A stretch of DNA of 64,000 bases from Lysobacter sp. GX 14042 (GTDB lineage: Bacteria > Pseudomonadota > Gammaproteobacteria > Xanthomonadales > Xanthomonadaceae), in contig NZ_JAJUWY010000003.1 of assembly GCF_021390425.1 (NCBI RefSeq), positions 1 to 64,000 of the forward strand, written 5' to 3'. The position numbers and the translations under genes were made by a program. Every line of letters starts with the position of its first letter. The first letter of the stretch is position 1. Below are positions 53,044 to 63,216 of the stretch, in pieces. Under the pieces are notes generated by a model that ran no database searches, had not been told where the DNA came from, and worked only from the letters and a program-made list of their open reading frames with translations.

Positions 53044-54531
53044 TCAGGACTTCATGCCGGCAGGCAGTTCCGCCACCAGCCGCAGCGACACCGACAGCTC
53101 GTCGAGCTGGAAATGCGGCCGCAGGAACGACACGGCGCGGTACACGCCGGGCCTGCCGGGAACCTCCGACACCTGGACCGAAGCCTCTCGCAGCGGGTAT
53201 TGCGCCTTCGCTTCCTGCGTGGCGTTGTCATCGAGCAGCACGTACTGCGCGATCCACCGGTTGAGGAAATCCTCGACGTTGCCGGCCGAGGCAAAGCTGC
53301 CGATCTTCTCGCGCATCATCGCCTTGAGGTAATGGGCTACGCGGGAGACGGCAAAGATGTACTGCAGCTGCGCCGACAGCGAGGCGTTGGCGTTGGCCGC
53401 GTCGCTGTTGTACTTCTTCGGCTTCTGCGCCGACTGCGCGCCGAAGAACGCGGCGTAGTCGGTGTTCTTGCAATGGACCAGGGGGATGAAGCCCAGGTCG
53501 GACAGTTCCTTCTCGCGGCGGTCGGTGATCGCGACCTCGGTCGGGCACTTGAGCGCGACCTCGCCGTCGTCGGTGCGGAAGGTATGGGTCGGGAGCTCCT
53601 CGACCAGCCCGCCGCCCTCCACCCCGCGGATCGCCGCGCACCAGCCGAAGTCCTCGAAGGCCCGGGTCAGGCGCGCGCCGAAGGCATAAGCGGTGTTGCA
53701 CCACAGGTAGCTGGAGTGGTCGGCGCCGTCGACCTCCTCGACGAAGTTGAAGCCCTCGACCGTGGTGCCTTCCTTCGGGTCGTACGGCAGGCGGCCGAGG
53801 AAGCGCGGCAGGGTCAGGCCGACATAGCGGCTGTCCTCGGAGTCGCGGAAGGACTTCCACTTTGCGTACTCGACGGTGTCGAACACCTTGGCCAGGTCGC
53901 GCGGCTTGCCCAGTTCGGTGAATGCCTCCACGCCGAACATTTCCTCGGAAGCGGCCGAGATGAAGGGCGCATGCGCGGCGGCGGCAACGTGCGACATCTG
54001 CTCGATGAAGTACATGTCCTGCGGCTGCCGGCCGATCTGGTAATCGCCGATCAGCACACCGAACGGGGCGCCGCCGAAGGTCCCGAACTCCTCCTCGTAG
54101 ACCTTCTTGAACAGCGCGCTCTGGTCGAAGTCGATCGCCGACTTGAAATCCCTGACCACGTCAGCCTTGGGCGCGTTGAGCACCTTGATCTTCAGCAGCG
54201 CACTGGTGGAGGTCTGGCTGCACAGGTAGTGCAGCCCGCGCCAGGTGCCCTCGAGTTGCTGGAACTCCGGGGCGTGCATGACCGCGGTGAGCTGCTCGGA
54301 GATCATCCGGTCCAGCTCGGCCACGCGGGCATCCAGCGCCAGGTTGAGGTTTTCCGACACCACCACGGTGCCCTCGAGCACCTCGCGGGCGAGCCCGGAA
54401 ATGATGTCGCGCGCGCGTTTGTGCTCGGCGTCGGAGCGCGCCACCTTGCTCTGCTCGACGATCTGGTCGAGCAGCCCGGGGGTGGCGGCGGCCTGGGCGG
54501 CGGGTGCGGCGGCAATGGCCTCAGCGTTCAT
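53044..54531 (-). CDS. tssC: Type VI sheath large subunit TssC
   Basis: TssC (VipB) forms the contractile sheath with TssB. The 495-aa protein has LEGTWRGLHYLCSQTSTS, FGVLIGDYQIGRQPQD, FLGRLPYDPKEGTTVEGFNFVE, WCNTAYAFGARLTRAFEDFGW, and the late RPHFQLDELSVSLRLVAELP. It begins 3 bp after tssB, the fixed sheath gene order. Confidence 0.96.
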   Translation of the reverse strand: MNAEAIAAAPAAQAAATPGLLDQIVEQSKVARSDAEHKRARDIISGLAREVLEGTVVVSENLNLALDARVAELDRMISEQLTAVMHAPEFQQLEGTWRGLHYLCSQTSTSALLKIKVLNAPKADVVRDFKSAIDFDQSALFKKVYEEEFGTFGGAPFGVLIGDYQIGRQPQDMYFIEQMSHVAAAAHAPFISAASEEMFGVEAFTELGKPRDLAKVFDTVEYAKWKSFRDSEDSRYVGLTLPRFLGRLPYDPKEGTTVEGFNFVEEVDGADHSSYLWCNTAYAFGARLTRAFEDFGWCAAIRGVEGGGLVEELPTHTFRTDDGEVALKCPTEVAITDRREKELSDLGFIPLVHCKNTDYAAFFGAQSAQKPKKYNSDAANANASLSAQLQYIFAVSRVAHYLKAMMREKIGSFASAGNVEDFLNRWIAQYVLLDDNATQEAKAQYPLREASVQVSEVPGRPGVYRAVSFLRPHFQLDELSVSLRLVAELPAGMKS

Positions 54532-54534
54532 GGC

Positions 54535-55044
54535 TTACTCCTGTCCTTCCGGCCCGGGCTGGCCGAGCTGCCGCAGCTGCTCGGTATTGGCGAGTACGTC
54601 GTTGAGCAGGTCCTCGAGCTTTTCGTTGCCGGCGACCTTGTTGCGCAGGTCGGCCAGGCGCGAACGGGCTTCCAGCAGCTTGCGCAGCGGCTCGACCTGC
54701 TCCACCACCGCCTCCGGACGGAAGTCGTCGATGGAGCTGAACTTCAGCTCGACCGCGAACTCGCCGCCCTCGTCACCGAGTTTGTTGGGTACGCGGAACT
54801 GCGCCCGCGGTGCCATGCCCTCCATCACCTCGTCGAAGTTGTCCAGGTCGACATTGACGAACTTGCGGTCCTTCAGCCGTGGCAGCGGCTGCTCGGGCTT
54901 GCCGCTGAAGTCGCCCAGCACGCCGACCACGAACGGGATCTCCTTCTGCTCGATGGCGTCGCCCTTCTCGACGTCGTAGGTCAGCTGGACACGCGGTGGC
55001 CGCACCTTCTGCAGGCGTTTCTGGGTGCTCTCTTTCTTGGACAT
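54535..55044 (-). CDS. tssB: Type VI sheath small subunit TssB
   Basis: The 169-aa small sheath subunit (VipA). It has QKRLQKVRPPRVQLTYDVE, IPFVVGVLGDFSGKP, the hallmark DRKFVNVDLDNFDEVM, and the C-terminal helix region RLADLRNKVAGNEKLEDLLND, which includes the ClpV-contact zone. ATG 55044 is chosen; the frame above it runs back into the TPR lipoprotein gene. Confidence 0.96.
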   Translation of the reverse strand: MSKKESTQKRLQKVRPPRVQLTYDVEKGDAIEQKEIPFVVGVLGDFSGKPEQPLPRLKDRKFVNVDLDNFDEVMEGMAPRAQFRVPNKLGDEGGEFAVELKFSSIDDFRPEAVVEQVEPLRKLLEARSRLADLRNKVAGNEKLEDLLNDVLANTEQLRQLGQPGPEGQE

Positions 55045-55081
55045 CTCATCGTCTCCCTGACGAGAATGGCGGGCGGTACGG

Positions 55082-55693
55082 CTAGCCGCCGATGCCGCCG
55101 AACGGATTGGCGATCTTGTTGCCGGAGCCCTCGGCCGGTGCGGGCTGGCCCGCGGTGCTGCGACGGACCGGGGCGGCGCGCCGGCGCACCGGCGGCTGCG
55201 GCTTGCTGGCGTCCGGGTCGGCGAGGATGTCCCCACCCATGGTCGCGCGCATGGTGGTGGCGAGCCGGCCGGCTTCGGCGCGGGCGGATTCGGACGCGAT
55301 CGCGCCGTTGCCCTGCAGGCGCTGCAGTGATTGCGCGGCGACCCGCAAGCCGGCGACGGTCAGCACGCTGTCGGCGACCGGGTCGGCGGCATCGCGTTGC
55401 AGGACCTCCTCGGCGGCCACGATCGCGCGGCCATAGTTGCCGGCGTCGAAATGCAGTTGGGCGATGCGGACCCAGGGCTCCTTGCGCAGCGGATCGGCGC
55501 GGGCGGCCTCGTTGAACCCGATCACCGCCTCGTCCACCCGGCCGGCCCCGACCTCGGTCTCGGCCTGGTCCATGAGCTGGGCGAACGGCGGTGCCTCGCG
55601 CGTGTCGCCGGTGGTGTTGCAGGCGGCGAGTGCCACCGCCAGCAGCACGGCGGCGGCGATGCGGCAGGCGGATTCCGGACGGAACACGGGCAT
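55082..55693 (-). CDS. TPR-type lipoprotein at the head of the leftward T6SS operon
   Basis: A 203-aa putative outer- or inner-membrane lipoprotein. The signal ends in the lipobox LAAC with Cys25. The next 100 residues are TPR-like (AETEVGAGRVDEAVIGFNEAARADPLRKEPWVRIAQLHFDAGNYGRAIV). A basic Pro-rich tail ends NPFGGIGG. The role in type VI secretion is unknown; similar TPR lipoproteins are found before tssB in some clusters. It is the first gene after the likely promoter at 55.8 kb and lies 37 bp before tssB. Confidence 0.8.
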   Translation of the reverse strand: MPVFRPESACRIAAAVLLAVALAACNTTGDTREAPPFAQLMDQAETEVGAGRVDEAVIGFNEAARADPLRKEPWVRIAQLHFDAGNYGRAIVAAEEVLQRDAADPVADSVLTVAGLRVAAQSLQRLQGNGAIASESARAEAGRLATTMRATMGGDILADPDASKPQPPVRRRAAPVRRSTAGQPAPAEGSGNKIANPFGGIGG

Positions 55694-55795
55694 GGGGTCA
55701 CTCTCCTTGTGGGCGCGCACGGTGCGATGCGGCCAATCCTTTGGACTTGCGGGCGCCCCGGCCAAACCGGTGGGGCAGGCGTGCACCGGGCGCTA

Positions 55796-55825
55796 GGTAT
55801 AGTAGCCTTGCCTGCCCGAAGTCAA
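55796..55825 (-). promoter_or_regulatory. Sigma-70-like promoter of the leftward T6SS operon
   Basis: On the minus strand TTGACT (55825-55820) and TATACC (55801-55796) are separated by 18 bp. The start would be near 55789, giving a leader of about 95 nt to the TPR lipoprotein gene. No -24/-12 RpoN site was noticed here by eye. Confidence 0.45.
55798..55803 (+). promoter_or_regulatory. Candidate -10 box of the tssJ-tssK-tssL operon
   Basis: TATAGT on the plus strand matches the -10 consensus at five of six positions and overlaps the -10 of the leftward operon. No good -35 is seen 17 bp upstream. The two divergent T6SS transcripts may therefore compete for the same segment. Confidence 0.35.
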
Positions 55826-55879
55826 CCGGCGTCGCACACGCGCGTGTTGCACGGGAGCATGGAAAACGGAGTGGAAACG

Positions 55880-56527
55880 ATGGAGCAACACACCAGGGAT
55901 GGCGTGGCGCCCGGCGGCCGCACGGGCGTCGGCACGATGCGTCGCGGACTGCTGCTCGCGCTTGCCTGCGCCGGCCTTTGCGCATGTGCCACCGGGGGCG
56001 GCGGGGTACGCCAGGCGATGGACACGGCGCTGCAGAAGGTCGGGCTGCAGGACGCGGCGCCGCAGCCCCGGCAGGTGCAGCTGCGCCTGCATGCCGGCGA
56101 CAACCTCAACGCCGGTACCGGCCCGCAGCCGCTCTCGCTGGTGGTGCGGGTGTACCAGTTGCGTGACCGCACGCGTTTCGAGCAGGCAGCCTTCGAGGTC
56201 TTCGTCGACGAACAGCGCGAACGCGACGTGCTCGGTGGCGACGTGCTCGCGGTCACCGAGTTCCTGCTCGCGCCCGGCCAGCGCCACGAAGTGCTCGAAC
56301 AGCTCCCCGCCGAAGGCCGGCACCTGGGCGTGGTCGCGCTGTTCCGCCAGCCGGCCCCGGTGCGCTGGCGCCTGACCTTCGACCCCGCCGCGGCCGCGCC
56401 GGCCGGGATCACCGTGGGGTTGCACGCCTGCGCGATGACCACCCCGTCGGCGGCGGCCCTGCAGACCCCGCTGGCCGGCGAGGCGCACAGCCTGGCCGGC
56501 AGCCGCTGCAGCGGCAACCCGGGTTGA
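55880..56527 (+). CDS. tssJ: Type VI outer-membrane lipoprotein TssJ
   Basis: TssJ anchors the membrane complex at the outer membrane. The 215-aa reading has a signal peptide ending LACAGLCAC, an imperfect lipobox. The family beta-sandwich follows: VQLRLHAGDNLNAGTGPQPLSLVVRVYQLRD, RFEQAAFEVF, and APGQRHEVLEQLPAEGRHLGVVALFR. Two starts are possible. ATG 55880 has GGAG 8 bases upstream but gives a 19-residue extension before the signal; ATG 55937 gives a compact signal but no ribosome site. I list the first. Confidence 0.9.
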   Translation: MEQHTRDGVAPGGRTGVGTMRRGLLLALACAGLCACATGGGGVRQAMDTALQKVGLQDAAPQPRQVQLRLHAGDNLNAGTGPQPLSLVVRVYQLRDRTRFEQAAFEVFVDEQRERDVLGGDVLAVTEFLLAPGQRHEVLEQLPAEGRHLGVVALFRQPAPVRWRLTFDPAAAAPAGITVGLHACAMTTPSAAALQTPLAGEAHSLAGSRCSGNPG

Positions 56528-56609
56528 CCGGCCGCGGTTTGCGGTAACCTGCCGCCGCGGCCGCACGTACGCGGCCACGGACGGCACCAGATCCACGGAA
56601 GGAAAACGC

Positions 56610-57950
56610 ATGAGCCGGATGTCGAAGGTCCTGTGGGGCGAGGGTCTCTTCCTGCGCCCGCAGCACTTCCAGCGCCAGGACGCCTACCACGAGGCCAGGC
56701 TGCAGGCCATGGCCGCCACGCTGCACCCCTACGCCTGGGGCATGCGCGAGCTCGTCTTCGACCGCGAATCGCTTTCCGGCGGAACACTGCGCGTGCAACG
56801 CCTGTCGCTGGTGTTCCCCGACGGGGAGCCCTACGACGCCCCCGGTGCCGACGAGCTGCCCGCCCCGCTGCTGCTGGAACAGCTGCCGGACGGCGTGCAG
56901 TCGACCACCATCCACCTGGGACTGCCGTTGCTGCGCGAGCAGGGTGGCAACTGCGTCGATGCCCAGGGTCGCAGCGCGCGCTACCTGCAGTCCAGCCAGC
57001 CGGCCGCCGACCTCTATACCGACGCCGGCGAGGCCGAGCTGTCGGTGCTGTGCAAGAGCGTGCGCCTGCTGACCGACGACGAGCCACGGGATGGTTTCGC
57101 AAGCCTGCCGGTGATGCGGGTCCAGCGCACCGCGGCCGGCGGCTTCGAGGTCGACGCGGCATTCCTGCCACCGGCACTGTCGCTGCAGGCGCTGCCCGCC
57201 CTGCAGGCGCGGCTGCGCCGGCTGCTCGATAGCCTGCAGGCCAAGACCGCCTCACTCCACGGCCACCATCGCGAGCCATCGCAGTCGGTGGTCGAGTTCC
57301 GCTCCGGCGACACCGCCTCGTTCTGGCTGCTGCATACGGTCAATACCGCCCATGCGGCGCTGGGCCACCTCCACCAGCACCCCGGCCTGCATCCCGAGCG
57401 CCTGCACCAGGAGCTGCTGCGGCTGGCCGGCGGGCTGCTGACCTTCTCCCGCGGGCACACCCTGGCCGACCTGCCGCCGTACCGGCACCGGGAACCGGCG
57501 GCGGGCTTCGAACCCCTGCTGGAGATCATCCGCGAGTTGCTCGATACGGTGATCTCGGCGCGCTACACGCGCATCCCGCTGGAGGAAACCAAGCCCTCGT
57601 TCCACCTCGGCCGGCTGGATGCGCACGGGATCGACGGCAAGGCCGCGCTCTACCTCGCCGTCGGCGCCGACCTGCCGGGTACCGAGCTGGTCCAGAGCGT
57701 GCCGGTGCGTTTCAAGCTTGGCGCGCCGGACGATGTCGAGAAGTGCGTGCTGTCGGCACTGCCCGGGCTGAAGCTCACCCACGCCGCGCAGGTGCCGGCG
57801 GCGGTCCCGGTCCGCCCGGGTTGCCAGTACTTCGCCATCGAACCGCGCGGGCCGCTGTACGAGCGCATGCTCAAGGCCGGCTCGCTGTCCGTCTACGTGC
57901 CGTCGGGCCTGCGTGAGCTGCGGCTCGAGCTGATCGCACTGACTTCCTGA
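56610..57950 (+). CDS. tssK: Type VI baseplate protein TssK
   Basis: TssK trimers connect the baseplate to the TssJLM membrane complex. The 446-aa protein begins VLWGEGLFLRPQHFQRQDAYHEARL, the clearest family mark. It continues with LDTVISARYTRIPLEETKPSFHLGRLD and ends VYVPSGLRELRLELIAL. GGAAGGAAAA lies just before ATG 56610. There are 82 bp from tssJ and 22 bp to tssL. Confidence 0.96.
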   Translation: MSRMSKVLWGEGLFLRPQHFQRQDAYHEARLQAMAATLHPYAWGMRELVFDRESLSGGTLRVQRLSLVFPDGEPYDAPGADELPAPLLLEQLPDGVQSTTIHLGLPLLREQGGNCVDAQGRSARYLQSSQPAADLYTDAGEAELSVLCKSVRLLTDDEPRDGFASLPVMRVQRTAAGGFEVDAAFLPPALSLQALPALQARLRRLLDSLQAKTASLHGHHREPSQSVVEFRSGDTASFWLLHTVNTAHAALGHLHQHPGLHPERLHQELLRLAGGLLTFSRGHTLADLPPYRHREPAAGFEPLLEIIRELLDTVISARYTRIPLEETKPSFHLGRLDAHGIDGKAALYLAVGADLPGTELVQSVPVRFKLGAPDDVEKCVLSALPGLKLTHAAQVPAAVPVRPGCQYFAIEPRGPLYERMLKAGSLSVYVPSGLRELRLELIALTS

Positions 57951-57972
57951 GCAGGACCCACGGCAGGACGCC

Positions 57973-58764
57973 ATGAACTACCCCAATCCGCCCATTCCGA
58001 GCCGCGCCATTCCCTCGCTGGACCCGTCCCTGGCCACGCCCGCGCCCGCGCGCGGCGGCAGCGCGCGCAGCCTGCTGGACCTGATGGCCGACGGCTTCCA
58101 CCTGCTGATGCTGCTCAGGCGCGGCCGCCTGCCGGGCGACGCGGAGAGCTTCGTCGCCTCGATCCGGCGCTTCCTGGACGAGGTCGAACGCGGCGCCCAC
58201 AGGCTTGGCATCGCCGCCGAGGACGTGTACGCGGCGCGCTACGCCTTCTGCGCCGCGGTCGACGAGGCGATGCTCGGCCAGCCCTCGGCGCTGCGCGAGG
58301 AATGGGAACGCAACCCGCTGCAGCTGCGGCTGTTTGGCGAACACCTCGCCGGCGAGCACTTCTTCGACCGGCTCGAGGAACTGCGCGCCCAGGGCGCCCC
58401 GCGCCTGCCGTCGCTGGAGGTCTGCCATTACGTGCTGCTGCTGGGCTTCGAAGGCAAGTACCGGATCGAGGGTCCGGAGAAGCTCGGTTACCTGGTGGCG
58501 CGACTGGGCGACGAGATCACCTACCTCAAGGGCCGGCGCGCGGCATTCGCGCCGCACTGGCTGCCGCCGGACCGGGTGGCCCACGCCTTGCGCCGGGTGA
58601 TGCCGCTGTGGGCACCGGCGGCGGTACTGGCGCTGGTCGGGCTGGTCGGCTGGTTCGGGCTGGACCGGGTGCTGGCCGGGGAGAGCGAAGAGACCCTCGC
58701 CGCCTACCAGGACGTGGTGCACATGCCGGGGCGGACTGCGAACCTGACCATCACCCTGCCCTGA
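57973..58764 (+). CDS. tssL: Type VI inner-membrane protein TssL (DotU-like)
   Basis: A 263-aa IcmH/DotU protein. The cytoplasmic hook domain has DEVERGAHRLGIAAEDVYAARYAFCAAVDEAM, the DE motif being typical. LRLFGEHLAGEHFFDRLEELR and YVLLLGFEGKYRIEG follow. One C-terminal membrane span lies at about 214-234, and there is no peptidoglycan-binding extension. TssL normally works with TssM (IcmF), which is not encoded next to it: the thiolase gene follows on the other strand 5 bp later. Confidence 0.95.
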   Translation: MNYPNPPIPSRAIPSLDPSLATPAPARGGSARSLLDLMADGFHLLMLLRRGRLPGDAESFVASIRRFLDEVERGAHRLGIAAEDVYAARYAFCAAVDEAMLGQPSALREEWERNPLQLRLFGEHLAGEHFFDRLEELRAQGAPRLPSLEVCHYVLLLGFEGKYRIEGPEKLGYLVARLGDEITYLKGRRAAFAPHWLPPDRVAHALRRVMPLWAPAAVLALVGLVGWFGLDRVLAGESEETLAAYQDVVHMPGRTANLTITLP

Positions 58765-58769
58765 CGGGC

Positions 58770-60047
58770 CTAGCGCTCGAGGATTGCCACCACGCCCATT
58801 CCTCCGGCGGTGCAGATCGACACCAGGCAGCGGCCGCCCCCACGCACCTTCAGCTCCTTCGCCGCGGTGGCGACGATCCGCGCACCGGTCGCCGCGAACG
58901 GATGCCCGGTCGCCAGCGAGGAGCCGTTGGGGTTGATCTTCGACGGGTCGATCCGCCCCAGCGGGGCCTCCAGGCCCAGCCGGTTGCGGCAGTACTCCTC
59001 GCTCTCCCACGCCCGCAGGGTGCACAGCACCTGGGCGGCGAAGGCCTCGTGGATCTCGTAGAAGTCGAAGTCCTGCAGGCTCAGGCCGTTGCGCGCCAGC
59101 ATCTGCGGCACGGCCACGGTCGGGGCCATCAGCAGGCCTTCGCCGTGGACGAAGTCGACCGCCGCCACCTGCACGTCGCGCAGGTGGCACAGCACCTCGT
59201 GGCCGTGCTCGGCGGCCCATTCTTCCGAGGCCAGCAGGCAGGCGGCGGCGCCGTCGGTCAGCGGGGTCGAATTGCCGGCGGTCAGCGTGCCGCGGCCGGA
59301 GGTCCGGTCGAAGGCCGGCTTGAGCGTCGCCAGCTTCTCCAGCGAGCTGTCCGGGCGCAGTACGTTGTCGCGCGAGACGCCGCGGAAGCTCACCACCAGG
59401 TCGTCGAAGAAGCCGCGCTCGTAGGCGGCCGCGAGCTTGAGGTGCGAGGACAGCGCCCACTCGTCCTGCGAGTCGCGGCTGATGTTCCACTGCTTGGCCA
59501 TGTCCTCGCAGTGCTCGCCCATCGACTTGCCGGTGCGCGGCTCGGCCACGCCCGGGAACTCGGGCTTGAGCTCGCCCAGGCCGAAGCCGCGGAACTGCGC
59601 GAGCTTGGACTTCGGGTCCCTGGCGGCGTTGGCCGCCAGCAGGCGCCGGCGCAGCTCCTTGCCATAGACGATGGGCACGTCGGAGGTGGTGTCGCTGCCG
59701 CCGCCGATGCCGGCCTCGATCTGCCCGGTGGCGATCTTGGTGGCGATCGTGTTGATGGTGTCCAGCGAGGTGCCGCAGGCGCGCTGCAGGGTGATGCCGG
59801 GGGTCAGCGGCGACAGCCCCGACGACAGCGCCGCCTCGCGGCCCAGGTTCCAGTCCGAGGAGTGCTTGATCACCGCGCCCATGGCCACCTCGCCCAGCAC
59901 CTGGCCGTGCAGCCCGTATTTCTCGACCAGCGCGCCGAGGGTACGCACCGACATCCCGAGGTTGCCGACGTCGGCGTAGGCGGTGTTCTGCCGGCAGAAC
60001 GGGATTCGCACGCCGCCAAGGATGGCTACGGGGCGGACTGGACGCAT
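58770..60047 (-). CDS. fadI: Acetyl-CoA acyltransferase (thiolase, FadI-like)
   Basis: A 425-aa thiolase cleaving 3-ketoacyl-CoA or, in reverse, condensing acetyl-CoA. The active-site cysteine is Cys91 in LQRACGTS, with NPNGSSLATGHPFAATGARI carrying the histidine and SICTAGGMG the second cysteine. The length (about 425) and KSMGEHCEDMAKQWNISRD fit the FadI/AtoB-type long group. The symbol is provisional, because no fadJ is adjacent. It borders the type VI cluster. Confidence 0.88.
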   Translation of the reverse strand: MRPVRPVAILGGVRIPFCRQNTAYADVGNLGMSVRTLGALVEKYGLHGQVLGEVAMGAVIKHSSDWNLGREAALSSGLSPLTPGITLQRACGTSLDTINTIATKIATGQIEAGIGGGSDTTSDVPIVYGKELRRRLLAANAARDPKSKLAQFRGFGLGELKPEFPGVAEPRTGKSMGEHCEDMAKQWNISRDSQDEWALSSHLKLAAAYERGFFDDLVVSFRGVSRDNVLRPDSSLEKLATLKPAFDRTSGRGTLTAGNSTPLTDGAAACLLASEEWAAEHGHEVLCHLRDVQVAAVDFVHGEGLLMAPTVAVPQMLARNGLSLQDFDFYEIHEAFAAQVLCTLRAWESEEYCRNRLGLEAPLGRIDPSKINPNGSSLATGHPFAATGARIVATAAKELKVRGGGRCLVSICTAGGMGVVAILER

Positions 60048-60189
60048 CGGGTCACCTCGTGGTCGGCCGTTCGGGGCCGGGTGGGGATCGCGTGCCGCGG
60101 CGGCACTGCCCGGACGGGCATAATGGGCCGAGTGTAGCGCCGCCCCTGTGCGTCACCAAACGCCTGCGTACCGTCTGCGTCCCGAATCC

Positions 60190-61110
60190 ATGCCCGCCAC
60201 CGAAAACCTTCCTGCCGCGGATGCTCCGCGGGTGCTCGGCGCCCTGGCGCTGGAACTGACCGGCCTGTCCCCGGTGGGGCGCGACGCGCTGGCCCGGACC
60301 GAGGTGGAGACCCTCGCCGGCCTGGTCGCGCGCGACTTGGCCCGGCTGGCCCCCGAGGCCGCCTCGCTGGAGCTGGTGACGGTGGGCGCGCACTACGATC
60401 CGATCGAGCTGCTGCGCCCCGGCTGGCCGCTGCACGCGGAACTGGACCAGCTGGCGGCGCGCGCGCCGCGCGCCGGCATGGGCGCGGACCAGGGCCGGGT
60501 GATCGCCTTCGGCAGCCACGAAGGGCGCTTGCCCGGCGCGCTCTCGCCTTCCAGCGAGCATGCCGGCGGCCCGCTGCGGCTGATGCCGTTCCTGCTGGCG
60601 GGGGTGGAAGACACCGCCTCGCGGGTGTCGCGCCGGTTCGAAGAGGAACTGCTGGAAACCGGCATGGCCGGTGCGGGCACCGCGCTGGCGGCGCAGGAGG
60701 CCTTCGGCCTGCAGGTCGAGCACGCCCGCTACCTCACCGTGCACGACCTGCTGGCGATGACCGCGATGCAGTACGAACACGCCGGCCTCGCGCCGCTCTG
60801 GCCGGTGCTCGAGACGGCACTGCTGGCGCCGGCCGAAGAGGTCTGGCTGGACCAGGCGCCCGAGCCGCTGGTGCGCTTCCATGACGGCGAGGCACGCATC
60901 GCGATGTTCGATCCGGGCGCCTGGTACGACCGCTACGGCGATGGCGCCCCGCACCAGGCCGGGGCCGAGCGCGAACACCTGCGGCGGATGCACCAGCACT
61001 TCGAGGCCCGCCAGCGCCAGCTTGGCGCGGTGCTGGCGGCCCATGGCGTGCCGGTGACCTTCGTGCATTGCGGGCGCGGCGGGGATTGCCGCGCCCTGCT
61101 GTCGGGCTGA
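60190..61110 (+). CDS. Conserved hypothetical protein
   Basis: A 306-aa soluble protein without signal or membrane segments. I do not recognise the family. It is Ala/Leu/Glu-rich, with the blocks LELVTVGAHYDPIELLRPGWPLH, GADQGRVIAFGSHEGRLPG, RFEEELLETGMAGAGTALAAQEAFGLQVEHARYLTVHDLLAMTAMQYEHAGL and, at the C-terminus, VTFVHCGRGGDCRALLSG with two cysteines. ATG 60190 is used; ATG 60148 would add 14 residues. It stands between the divergent thiolase gene and the convergent sodC, so context gives no hint of function. Confidence 0.75.
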   Translation: MPATENLPAADAPRVLGALALELTGLSPVGRDALARTEVETLAGLVARDLARLAPEAASLELVTVGAHYDPIELLRPGWPLHAELDQLAARAPRAGMGADQGRVIAFGSHEGRLPGALSPSSEHAGGPLRLMPFLLAGVEDTASRVSRRFEEELLETGMAGAGTALAAQEAFGLQVEHARYLTVHDLLAMTAMQYEHAGLAPLWPVLETALLAPAEEVWLDQAPEPLVRFHDGEARIAMFDPGAWYDRYGDGAPHQAGAEREHLRRMHQHFEARQRQLGAVLAAHGVPVTFVHCGRGGDCRALLSG

Positions 61111-61117
61111 GTACGGC

Positions 61118-61711
61118 TTACGGGGCGGCCTTGATGATGCCGCAGGCGACCCGGTTGCCGGCGTCGCCGGTGGGCTGGCTGGTGTAGTCGTCGGCGCCGC
61201 CGTGGACGATCACCGCCTTGCCCAGCGCGTCGTTGGGCGCGCCGCCGCCAAGCACCACGCCCATCGCGTGCACGTCCACCCGCGCCACGCCGTTGGCATC
61301 GGCGACGATGTTGTCCATGTCGCCACCATGGTGGGCGCCCCGCCCGGCCCGGCCGTGCGGATTGCTGTGGGGATTGAAGTGCCCGCCGGCGCTGCTGGCG
61401 TCGGCCGCGCTGCAGTCGCCCTTCTCGTGGATGTGGATGGCGTGGGTGCTGTTGGGCGCCAGGCCGCCGACCTCGCCGGTGACGTGCAGCCCATCGCCCA
61501 TCGCCATGACCCCCAGGGTGCCGCTGACCAGGCTGCCCGACGCCGAGGCGAGGTTCACCCGGGCGTTGTGCACGGTGGAGGCGGTCGCCATCCGCGGGCT
61601 GGCTTCGGCGGATGCCACGGCGGTGCTCGTGGTGGCGGTTTCCGGCGCGCTGGCGCAGGCCGCCAGGCCGGCCACGCCGGCGGCGACCATCAGGGTGCGG
61701 AAGGTCTTCAT
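61118..61711 (-). CDS. sodC: Cu/Zn superoxide dismutase, lipoprotein type
   Basis: SodC detoxifies superoxide outside the cytoplasm. The 197-aa protein has a lipoprotein signal with GLAAC (Cys19), then a Thr/Ala-rich linker. The copper/zinc fold carries HAIHIHEKGDC, SSAGGHFNPHSNPHG, HHGGDMDNIVAD and IVHGGADDYTSQPTGDAGNRVACG, and all usual histidine and cysteine ligands appear present. GAGGAAAAC precedes ATG 61711. It stands alone. Confidence 0.94.
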   Translation of the reverse strand: MKTFRTLMVAAGVAGLAACASAPETATTSTAVASAEASPRMATASTVHNARVNLASASGSLVSGTLGVMAMGDGLHVTGEVGGLAPNSTHAIHIHEKGDCSAADASSAGGHFNPHSNPHGRAGRGAHHGGDMDNIVADANGVARVDVHAMGVVLGGGAPNDALGKAVIVHGGADDYTSQPTGDAGNRVACGIIKAAP

Positions 61712-61794
61712 CGCGGTTTTCCTCGGTAGGTGGGGACAGTGGACCCGGGTGGGGACCACCAAAGCTAGCGCAGCACGCACGCCGGGGCAGTGAA

Positions 61795-63212
<1,418 letters not shown>

Positions 63213-63216
<4 letters not shown>

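Noticed and set aside
53023-55515. An 830-codon plus-strand open frame opposite tssC and tssB
   Set aside because: It is a shadow of conserved sheath genes, with no start site or family motif of its own.
58770-60047. The thiolase gene as the missing OleA
   Set aside because: OleA is a shorter KAS III-like enzyme. This protein has thiolase I/II motifs (LQRACGTS, GHPFAATG, ICTAGGMG) and a degradative-type length.
60190-61110. The hypothetical gene beyond the thiolase as tssA or another T6SS part
   Set aside because: It has no ImpA_N-like stretch or other T6SS motif, and it is separated from tssL by an unrelated gene on the other strand.
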